From NCBI GenBank assembly GCA_026874595.1, contig CM049311.1, forward strand, positions 7,167,676 through 7,231,675: 64,000 nt of DNA. Reading direction: 5' to 3'. Under the pieces are notes generated by a model. It was not told the origin of the DNA. It saw only the letters and a list, made by a program, of their open reading frames with translations, and ran no database searches. Of the stretch, positions 38,301-50,300 are shown piece after piece (within the stretch, counting starts at the first letter, position 1; each line of letters begins with the position of its first letter). Both the position numbers and the translations under genes were made by a program. The stretch comes from Sipunculus nudus (taxonomy: Eukaryota > Annelida > Sipuncula > Golfingiida > Sipunculidae).

Positions 38301-41300
38301 AGGGCACCGAGGAATCGCTGAATCAGGTAGCTCTGTTTTGTTTACACAAACAACATGTTGAGTCTTCCTCATATTACTGCTTAGAGCAGACCGTTTGTCT
38401 TTGTGAGCTCCACTCCCGTTAGAGAGAAACATAAACGATGGGTCATTTCTAGTGTCAGCAATGTCACGAATGAAGTCTGCAAAAACACCAAAAGGTGGAA
38501 ACGTTACATTATACTGTTTCTTATGCCTTGAGGCGAGGCTTATCCATTTCTCTTGGATAGTGTATGGCAGTTTTTCAATCACAGGCCTCATACCATTGGC
38601 CGTATCATAAACACAGAGTCCTTTGAGTTCTGGGTTTCTTTTGGCTGCCTCTATTTCAGTAAGCAGATCAGCCAACTCCCACAGTTTCTGATGGTCCTTA
38701 TTAGTCAGTTTAGGAAAATGTTTGATTTTATTTAATAACAGATGTTCAATGATCTCAGGAGATCCATACCTTTTGTCCAGCCGGTGCCAGATGTTTTGCA
38801 GACCGCTGACGGCATCATTTATACAGACAGATTTCAAACTCCGAGCATATTTTGACGATTCTGGCCCGAGCCATTTTATTAACAAATCTATTTGCTCACT
38901 TGCCGACACATCCAATGAATTTACCACGTCCATGAAAGTACCTTTCCATGCCTTGTAATGTCCGGGATATTCGTCAAACTTAGAAAGTCTAGACGTGACG
39001 AGCTCCTTTCGAAGCATGAATCTAGTAAAGTCAGTAACTGCCAGGTCACTACTATGAGCGGGGCTAACAGGTCTGACACTTGGTGCCGGATGATTCTCAA
39101 CGTAGTCTTGAGTACGTTCAATGGGATCAGAAACTGGGACATCAATTACCGCAGCAGGTGTGTCTGCATTATCACTGAGAGTTGTGCCACAGTTCGATTC
39201 TAAGCCGTCCAGTTCTGCTTCAGCAGCGGCAGCTTCTTTCTCCTGTTGAATAAGCTTTATTCTTGCTTCCAGTTGTGCTTTTTGCATTTCTAATTCCGTT
39301 TCTTTAGCAGCAAACTTTGCACGGACTCTGGCTGATTGCACCTGTGCCTTTTTTTGTGCAAGGTATGCGCTTGACACTCATGAACTACTCGACTTCTTTG
39401 ATTTAGAGGACTTTTTTGAGCGACTTGATACCGATTGAATTTCTGTTAATGCTGCGATACGAGTTTCAGCCTCTCTAGTTGCACTTTGCACTTGACCGTG
39501 GTACATGAGGCAAAGTTCATCATGTGTTGTACGTATGGTCTCACTTTCATCAGTGCCAGTTTTTATCAAGAAGGAATTAAATTCCCTTGCAGTTTTCTGA
39601 AAAGCAGCGTAATTCTGTCGCAGCGTTGCAAGAATTGTCTCTATAACTTCAATGTCACCAGGGGCATCACTCAAAGCTGTTAGTTCCTGCTCAACAGCTC
39701 TCCATGAATTATCTATTTTATCCACAAATGACTGTCTTTCTGCTTGAAACTTTTCTGAGGCCTTCGGGGTAAGTGTTCGACGCCTGACAGGCCTGTCCGA
39801 TTGTGAGTCTACTGGTTGGCCGATGTCGGACATGTTTGTATTGTTGCAGTTAGCAAAATGTCCCTGGACTCCACGCTACTCGTTGGCAGTGTGCACTTGA
39901 GAAATGACAATGTCCGGTGCCGTTAAGTAGCACTAACAGCTTTTTTACTGTACTGCCTTCTTCATTGAACAACGAGAATACAGTCAGTTAACCTTAACAC
40001 TTTATTTCTCCCATATACACCGGACAGAACCAAGTTCTGATCTCATCTGTGACAAGTTGCATGTACAGGTGGGATGGATGTGATTGGAACACAATGTCGT
40101 CATGCTGAATCGTGTGTGTGTGTGGAGGTAAAAAACTACAAAAAAGAAATAAAGAAATGCTCACTACTGAGAAACAAACTTACTAGATATGACAATTATC
40201 ATATACACTACATGATACGTATAGTTCCAGCATGTTAAATATTAAAACCGAAGATAAATACTGTGCTCTGGATATAGTTACTATGAAAACCTTAATAAGT
40301 TAAGTAAAGAGACAGATATGTCACATATATTCGCTGTAAACCTGTATGTCTCTCACTGAGTTATAACAAGACATAATGACTATAGTACAATAGAAGTAAT
40401 ATATCAAAGGAATACTCCTTGGATCGCTAATATAATAAAGTGTACGGCGTTTATATATGAAGGGTACCGGAGCGCAACTATGTTTTGGTATAAAGAGGAA
40501 ACTTCGAGCCACGAATTGTGAACTGGGTGTTAACTTCACATGATACTCATAGCCAGCATCCACACAAGACCGAATGCGTTCTTAAGGGACCATCTCACAG
40601 AAAACACAAGCACCATTCAGTTAAAGACACAAAAATACACAAAACTACGCATACAAGATATAAACACTCACGCTGTGGCGGAGTCCAGGCTACACCCAAA
40701 CTGCGCACACGGGCGACGACCTGCCTGATGCAACCACGCCAGAACGACCACCGCGTTCTCTACCTCTAAAGTTTGAGAGCGCTGCGCACTACCATAAAGG
40801 CTAGAAAATTAGACGTGTTAACGGCACAGTATATGATAATTAACTCCACAGTGTCACCCAATGTCCATTTAACTCTCAGTTTGATTTGATTTTCAAGTTC
40901 AGTACTTGGACCAGTTAGTATGGTACATAAGCCTGGACTGACTATTTCGGTTCATTTCTAGGTTGCAGATTTATGTGTAGAGTTCCTCCAGAAGCCTGTG
41001 CCAGATCATCTTAAGGGCAGCCCAGTGTATGAAGCTGTGCAGCACAGTATGTATGACGTTCTGGTGTGTTACCTGACAGGAGACAGCCGAAAGAATGATT
41101 TCTACTTCGCAAAATATATCAGGTTCTTCCAGACCCAATATGCTGTCAGGGTGAGTACAGCCTTTTGGATTTTGTCATCCATCCTAAAGCTTTACTCTGT
41201 CGCTGAATGGTTAATATCCTGGTTGATAACACAGTGAACATTCTGATTCTTGTAAACTGTACATCTCTTTCACTTTAAGTAGCTGTATTAAGAATGTCAG

Positions 41301-44300
41301 GAAGGGCAGGATTTTTAAGAAATACCTGTAACAGTTCCAGAATGTTTAAATGACGATTTCTGAGACTTGATTATATTTAAAATTACCAGATTTTTGTTTA
41401 AATTCATGGAAATGTAGCCATTTCACTCATCTGTGGTCTTCATAGCTGCATGCCAGTAAATCCTGTGGAATGATCAGGTAATGCATATTTGTAATTTTGT
41501 GTTTCCTGCTTTCAATTTATCATGTTTCTTGAGCAAGCAGAATTCTACTTACTGTTTATCTTTGGATATCAAGTTTACATGTGTCACTCTTTGTCTATAT
41601 CAGGGAAGCATTGGTCTGAAAGCTGTGACCATGATCACAGAGCTGACCAGAGACCACTGGCAGATCATTAAGAATATCACACCTCAAGACATCAATCGCA
41701 TCATCAGTTTGGTCAAGCAGTTCAAAGTAAGAACAAGCATGAAAAAGTTGTTCAGGAATAAATGCTACTATAATGTTGTGCATAAATTTGGTATGATAGC
41801 CGATACTATAACAGAAAAAATAATACAACCATAGATAGCCAAAAATAAACAAGATCTGTTACAACAAGTCTTTTGTATAGATTTATATAAAATGCCGGGG
41901 AAAATTTGATGTTGATGTCCAGATAAAGGGTGTGCTCAGTATCTGTATTTTATATTCACGGAAATATATCTATGGGAAAGTGATTTCTTACCCGATCCCC
42001 AATTAGCAGAGTTGTACTCCTGTGAGCGGAGTGCACAAAGTTTGATGAATCCTCTCCTAGGGACCAATCTTCAGAAATTGTCTCTTGGGAATTAATCAAA
42101 TGGTTCGGGAGATAATGTGTGGAAAGAAGCAAATTTAGAAATTTTTTTCCTTCTTGAGTCAAACTTCCTTTTCTCTGTACTACCCTGTGTTGTGCCTTCC
42201 AGATATGTCATATTTCACTTGGATCATTTGTAATTTTCGATCTGTGATTCATGGTTATGAGGAATTCATTATCAATATTTGTGTTCTCATGAAGGTAATG
42301 TTTAATCTGGTCAGAGAGGGAGTTGATGCTTTAAATAATACACATGAATGATGTTATAATTTTCATTGTTATTCTATTTACCTTGTAGGACTATCAGTAC
42401 CTTGATTTGTTAGGTGTACTTTGTGTGTGTGATGATATCGCTGTACCAGACATCCAGAATTATATCACAATGAAATGGCTATGTGAAGAAAAGGTAAAGC
42501 CTATTACATATAACCAAAAAGCTTTTATTATTTTTCACTCATTTCAAATTAGCAGCTGATATTTTCACTTGGGTAAATAATGCATGCATTCTTAAATACT
42601 TAATACAAACATATTACCCAGACTTGACTCAAGTACTCATGGTAAATGAATATCTTAGACTTAGCATATAAGATAAAGCAGAGGTTACGTGGATTATTTT
42701 CTAGTGAAATATGTGAATAGATCAGCATATGTATACAGGTGCATAATGTCTGTGATTTGTTGCACATTTTAGTTCTACATGAAATAAAGCCAATGAAAAA
42801 ATAAAGAAATATACATTAATATGTAGGTGTTAATAATTATTACTTTAATAGGCAGAATTTTTTACTCAGACTTGAGGATACAAGTACCCATTTGCTCATG
42901 CTTGCCTTAAAAATAATATTGATAGAGCTTTGACGTATTTGCCAAGTGGGGGGACACATAAGGAGCTTGAATGATATTTTTTAGCGAACCTGTGAGCTTA
43001 TGTAATGGCATGGCAACATCTGTCTGCCATCTACCATTGTCTGTACATTAACCAGAGCTATCTAAAAAACGATGGAGCTAGCACCACTAAATTGAAGAAT
43101 CAGTCACATGTCAAACTCTATAAGAGCTTATTTTTGTACTGTCTGTATTGACTTAGATTTTATAGGGGAAAAGCTAAAAAAACCTTTAAAATCTTCTCCA
43201 AAATTGTCCATCCAAATTGTTCAATAATTCACAGAAATAATCCTTGAATCAATCTCTCTCAAGTTTGTTCAAATGGTTCCAGTTGGGTGATTTTTGGCCA
43301 AGTTACAGGAAGCTGAACTTAATTTCTTCAAAGAAGCATACTTAAAAATTTTATGCAAATGTTGGTCACATGAGTCATATTTAAAACTGAGGTATTGGTG
43401 GCGCCACCTGCATCAACTTTTTTTTGTACACCAGTCATCAGTACATTAACCCATAATTTCTCAGGAATAGCAGGAGCTAGCATCCCCAAATTTATGCAAA
43501 AATCTGTCGCGTATCAAATGTTTTGGGATTGAGCTTTTTGTGGTTCCATCTGCATCAGCTTACGTTTAACAAAAGCTTGAAAAACCTTTGAAAATCTTTG
43601 AATCTCCAAAATCATTCAGGCAAATTGTTCAATATTTCACAGAAAGGATGCCAGAGTTGAGCTCTCAAGTTTGTTTAAATGGTTTGAGTTTGATGAATTT
43701 TGGCAAGAATTTGAACTTAGTCATTTTGCCAAGTAAGCATACTGACATAACAGTCTCAGAAATGACAGGAGCTAGCATCACCAAGTTTTGTGCAAATATT
43801 GGTCATGTGACTCATATTTGAATTTGATATTTTTGTGGCCCTATCTACATCAACCTGTATTTTATGGGCAAAAACCTTGTAATTTTATCCTCTTTCAGCT
43901 TTAAAATGTTTTATGATAAAACTGTTAGGCCAAAAAAGTAAAAGGTATTGTTCTCAGGCACCACCCGCATCAATTTTAACCCCTGCATCAAAAATCTTTA
44001 TTTTGATTTTCATCTTTTAGCAAAACAATTCTGTTATTTTCATGCTTTTCCTTGATCATATGACATTTTTATTGAAACATACAAAAAAAAGTAAAATATC
44101 GCCCGTCCACACTGGTTTCTGAGAAAAGGTGCCTGAGAACCATACCTTTTTTATTGGCCTTAAGCTGAATGTTTAATTTTTCACAAGAATTATCCTAGGG
44201 TAGGGTGTTCTTTCTGTTGTATAAGAATAGATTGGGTTCATTGATGTGTGGTAGAGTCATAGAAAGCTGAAGTTGGTCTTGTGGTCATTAGAAAGCATTT

Positions 44301-47300
44301 TTCAAACTGAGGGCTTCAATAGTCTTCTTCTGCAAAACTGTTGTTTCAGCTTCTGTAACATTGCACAGACACGATTCTTAGGTGGCCTTTGTTCAAGTTC
44401 ACTTAAATGATTTTTGGCAGAATTTTTGGACCTTTAACAGTGAAAGGACTGTGAGATACTTTGGTAAATAAAGCTTGTAGATTTATTGATTTAACAGATT
44501 GAACTCATTGAGTATGTAAGGAGAGCTGTACAGGCAATATAAATAATTGGTTCTATATTCAGCTTATGTGTAAGATAAATCCATGAATAAAATATATCTG
44601 TACTCTGATTTTGCTTTCAGTAGGCATCAGTTATTTTTCTAAACTTTTGATAAAAAAATGTCAGTTTGAAAAAAGCATTGTAACCAAAGTCTTTCAGTAT
44701 GTGTAAACAGATTTTTCAACAGGCCAAGATTGTGTATGTATCTTTAAAGAAATCTATAGCTTGGCAGACTGCCAACTATTTCAGATTTGGCAACAGGCCA
44801 AGTTACAGTCTGGATCTGTTATTAACTTTGGCAGACTGCAAACTGTATCAGATAAGGCAAAAAGGTCAAGAGTTCAGTCAGTACAGGCAAGTATTGGTCA
44901 AGAGTTTACTCAGTGCAGTAGCGGCAGCTGGCACTTTGTTCTGGTTCAATCAGGGCAACTGCCTTCCTCACCTGCCAGTGAGCTTGGTCAGCCCAGTGCA
45001 CCTGACTCAAGAGAAGTTTGATGTATTAAATTGGCCTGAAATTTTTACTTGTCAGTGCATCTTTTATGGCTTTTCGTACACAAAACTGGTGTCACCACAT
45101 ACATGTTTAATAGTGTATGTCCCTGCTTATTTCTAAGGAGGGATTTGACATATCAGCTAGAAATAGGGCATAATCATACATCTTGGATAGCTTTGTCATA
45201 TACAAGAGGTTCGGGGCTACCTACAATTATTTTGTTTCATACATCAGTACACATAGCTCAAGAGTGGTTTGAAGTATCTGCCTGAAATTTTTACATGTCC
45301 ATACATTTTCGATGACCTCGTAAACAAGACTGGAGGCAGCACATATAATCATTTTTCTGTTGTGTACATCCATGCCAGTATTTCAGGAGTGATGTTTTAG
45401 TAATTGGTGCTTGTACTGTCGTTTAAAATGTTTAGTACTTGCATTGTACATGTGCATGTTACACATGTACTTGAAAATTAATCAAGTACTTTTCAAATAA
45501 TAGTCAAGCATGTTATCATGGATGCATTATACCCGATGTGTATCCCATTGCACAGGTTCACATTAGGCCTGTAGGCCTTGTTTATTATTCTTGTTGAAAA
45601 TAGAGACAGTGTGGTCTGGTTGGTTTTTGATAGAGATATTTATTGAGAATATCACTTAATAATATATTGCATACTCCCCTGAACAAATAAAGCCATGTAA
45701 GATGCTTCCTTTTTAAGCACTGCAGGTTTTTTAACAAGACCTTTGCTTTTTATTACACACAGGATGGTGTATTCTTCACGGAGATTGGAGCAGCCATTGG
45801 TCAGAGCAACAACTGGGTTTATGTTTCTATGAAAGACAAGGAAAGCCAAGGATCATTGGCCTGGGACCCTCTGGAAATGTTTGTAAAGGTATTATAAAAA
45901 TCAGAACAGGTCCTAGGTATGCTGATATTTCACAATGGTTTCTTTAAAATCTGCAAAAACTATTACCATTCTTACCATTCCATTGGGTGTAGATATTACA
46001 TCAGTCATAACTAGACCTGTGACTAAATGAGAGGTGGCGTAGAAGAACCGGAGGTTCATGAGAAAGGTAAACAAGAATAAGTTCGTAACTTCAATTTTAA
46101 CAGTTTCTTCTCGACATTACTCGGCTGTTACACTGCCACTTACCCTGAAACAGATGTTGTTGCTTATCTAGGAGGTAGCACTTTAGACAAAGCAGGTGGT
46201 CATTTTTCGTCATCACACATATAGGACATGGACAGTCAAGTTTTAACAAGCTTGGCACCGTTTGCAGTAACCTGGGTTAAATTCAATGTCCCGCTTTGAG
46301 AGGGGTTCTGCCTGTCCAAGATCTGTGGTTTTGTCAAGTCTCTTGGTTTTCTCTACCTCTAGATACCACCAAATGCCAATGTCTGAGCCAAGGAAAAGTG
46401 TTATTATAACTATTTGTTTGATCTATGTAAGTGTTGAGTACTGTTATGAGTATTTTAGGGTGAAATATGTGAATTTAAGGTGTATAAAAAAATCAAAGAA
46501 AGCTTACAAAGCATATGTCGAAAATAGGCACAAAATGCTTGATTGTTGTGATGAACTTGAAGTTGTAGTTATTGCCAGCCTAGGATGTTTTGGTTGTGCT
46601 TATTTGTCTCATTTTTAAATCAGCAAAATTGGCCAGGTTTTTTAGCTCAGCTGACTGTAAGTCATCTGAGCTATAGCGATCACTCTTTGTCCGTCGTCCG
46701 TCTGTCTGTCCATCTGTCTGTCTGTCCGTTAACCAGGCACAAATCGTAACCACTGGACCTAGAATCTTGTAACTTGAGATTCTGAGAGGTCAATAAAAAA
46801 TCTCCTAGGAAACCAGAATTTAGGTCTCTGTTACCCATATTATTCAAGCTATGGGGACCCAAATTACCCCCCAGAATAGTAAAAAATTTCATACAAAAAC
46901 TTCAATATCTCATTAACTACATCCCTGATGGTCATGATTTTTGGCACACATATTGATCATAAGATGTTCCATCAGTTCCTGCAGACAGGTGGCGCCACCT
47001 GTATTTTTCGATTTTTTACAAATAGTTTTCTCTATTTTTGAGACCTTTAAAAATGTGAACATCTGTTAACAGGGCACAAATCGTATAGACTGGACCTAGA
47101 ATCTTCATTCTTGACACAGTGACAGACCTATGAAAAGTCTCCATGGAAACCTGAAATTAGATCTCTGTTACCCATATCTTTTGAGCTATGGGGCCCCTAA
47201 AACCCCCGAAAATAGACAAAAATTTCATACAAAAACTTCAATATCTCATTAACTACATCACTGATGGTCATGATTTTTGGCGTACATATTGATCATGGAC

Positions 47301-50300
47301 TGTTTCATCAGTTCCTGCAGACTGGTGGCACCACCTGTAATTTTCAATTTTTTACGAATAGTTTTCTCTATTTTTGAGACCTTTAAAAATGTGAACATCT
47401 GTTAACAGGGCACAGATCGTATAGACCTGACCTAGAATCTTCATTCTTGACACAGAGAGAGACCTATGAAAAGTCTCTATTGAAACCTGAAATTAGGTCT
47501 CTTTTACCCATATCTTTTGAGCTATGGGGCCCCAAAATACCCCCGAAAATAGACAAAAATTTCATACAAAATTTTCAATATCTCATTAACTACATCACTG
47601 ATGGTCATGATTTTTGGCATACATATTGATCATGGTGTGTTTCATCAGTTTCTGCAGACTGGTGGCGCCACCCGTATTTTTCAATTCTTTATGAATTGTT
47701 TTCTCTATTTTTAGCTCAGCTGACTATAAGTCAACTGAGCTATAGTCATGGTCCATTGTCCGTCATCCGTCCGTCTGTCTGTCCGTCCGTCCGTCCGTCT
47801 GTCTGTCTGTCCGTCTGGATGTCCGTCAGTAAGACTGGCACGTTTCGACACCGTTGGACCTACGAATCTGAATTTCAGCATACAGTTAGATGTCCCCATA
47901 ATCTCCTACCATGCCAAAAATTGGGTCAATAGGACTTCGTTCCTTTGAGATATTAAGGAAAAACCTCAATTTTTTATTAGAAATCTATTTTCACACTTCA
48001 GGACTGCCTAATATCAAAACCACTCATCTGGTTTTCTTCATATTTACCATAAATATTCCTCTATATAGTTCCTATGTACATGCCAGATATTAAGTCAGTA
48101 TTATATAATTTAAAAAAGTTATTGGCCCAAACATAATGCACTTTGTAAAAAAATCAGGAAGATATTTTGTCACTTAAGACCCAAAGTGTTAAAGGTAGGG
48201 ACTTTTTTACAGAAATACAACTTTAATTAATCAAAATTTAATTGTATACCAAAAATTAGATCAAAATCTGTTAAATTTTTTTAAATATTGGCAAAAATAT
48301 AAAATTGGTACCTTAAATTTTGCCCAACTTTGGCCATGGCACGTTTTTTTCCTGTAAGTACTGTGGATTTAATTTTCACACCATGTATACATAAGGATTT
48401 AATCTGTTAAAATCTGAAATTTGAAAATAAAAGCTGCAAAATTAGGCTAGTTATTGAATTTTTTTGGAGGCTCTTGTTGTATTCCCTTACATTGTCAAGC
48501 AGTCCACTTTGATGACTGTAGGTCATTCAGTGCACATCTCTATGCTCCCCAGGCTGTTGACATAATTTTAGATGTCCCCAAAATCTCCTACCATACCGAA
48601 AATTGGGTCATTAGGACTTTGTTCCTTCGAGATATTAAGGAAAAAAACTCCGTTTTCCATAAAAAAAAGCCATTGTTACACTTCAAGGCTGCCTAATATC
48701 AAAACCACTGATCTGTTTTTGATCGTATTTAGTATTCACATTCTTTTATACATTTTCTATGAACATACCAAAAATTAGGTCAGTATTGAGTATTATTTTG
48801 AAGTTATGGGCCAAAACATAATGCAATTTTTTAAAAAATCAGGAAATATATTTACTCACATGAGAATTGCTGATCTATAGAGACCTTTTTTCAGGAATAT
48901 AACTTTATTTAATCAAAATTCAACTGTTTACCCAAAATTAGATCTGAATTTTGCAAATTTTTCAAGTTATTAGCATAAATAAAAAACAATACCTTAAATT
49001 TTGTCCAACTTTGGCACTGTTGATTTAATTTTCCCAGCATATATGCATAAGGATTTAATCTTTTAAAATCTGAACTTTCAAAAGAAATTGATTGGAATGA
49101 ATAGCTTTTATTCATGTTTTCACACACCATGTCAAGTGTTGTTTACATCTAGCCCACCTAGTAGTACAGCCTTCACTTGCATTATGTAACCCACCCCAGG
49201 CAGCTTACCTTGGCCCAGCTTGGCCACTACTAGCAGGCTTCCCCTTGTCCTGCACTCATCCCCCCCCCCCCCAGCTGGTGCATAAACTAGATGAATGTTA
49301 TAATTTTTCTGTATTTTATTTTATTCTTGGACAGGCTACATTTTAGATTTTGTATTGAACCACCAGGGTTACAATGATTAAAGTGTACATTTAATTGTGT
49401 CCACAAAGTGGTGTATTGCTGTGAAAGTCTGGATGTTCATGAGATAAGTAATTCCTTACTTCAGAAGAGTAAAAACTTCACCAGGTGTGAAATTGACTAT
49501 TAATTCCAGTAATTAATTAAAACTGGGATAGTAATTAGCACAATGATATTGTTTGTCCCTCATTCAACCAACAGTGTGTATACTTTATTTGAAAAGATGT
49601 TTTATTTTGTCAAATTTACTTTTATTTTATTTTGGTGAATAAAATTAAGCATGTCCTGAAAACTCCAATATGCAAAACTTTTTAATAGTGATTCAAGGAA
49701 TATTCTTGTCGATGCCATTTTGTGGCATTATTTTCTTTTAAAATCAGTTAAAACATTTATGATTTAAAAATAATAAAATATATGTGTATGCATAATATGA
49801 CCCAATTTTTTTACTCTGTATATGTAATGATTGCAACTTTTGCAACAATTCTAATATTTTAATTAAAAATTTATAAACCTGTAAATAAAAAAATGATACA
49901 GATAAAAACTTCTTAATGGAAAAAGTGGATCTGCTTAAAAAAATAGGATTATATATAAACTTAAATGCATTATTCTCTTGAAAGTGAAATAAAGGTATTA
50001 GTCCATTCTGTCCACTTGCCTGTCCATATGTAAATTTTCGTATGCAACACAGTATCTCAAAACTTTTACTGTTTTTCTTCATGACAGTCTTGTCAGAGTA
50101 TTAGTTTGCAATCATATATTTAGAACTTTACTATAACCAAGTAGGAGGGCCCCTTTCCTCTTAGCTTTTCATATTCTTATATAAATGAAAAACATTACAA
50201 TAGAATATTTCTACATCCACCTTCGTGCTGCCCTCACTTTTCCCTTCTCCGAACCCCATCCCAAAGTCAGCCTCAGTAAGCAAGAACAAGATGAATCAGA

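Larger units (their letters stand above)
32981..40828 (-). mobile_element. Full-length BEL/Pao LTR retrotransposon, antisense to host gene
   Basis: LTRs of 879 and 880 bp at 32981-33859 and 39949-40828 (TGTACTGCC...AACGGCACA on the + strand), with 5-bp target duplication GTATA at 32976-32980 and 40829-40833. I counted about 8 substitutions and a small indel between the LTRs (about 1%), so it is older than the Gypsy insertion. The internal region encodes gag-pol in one - strand frame broken by two stops. It lies in intron 13. Confidence 0.95.

Noticed and set aside
46286-46618. 110-codon open frame in intron 17
   Set aside because: No domain, no splice or promoter evidence, and inside a host intron. 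Probably chance.
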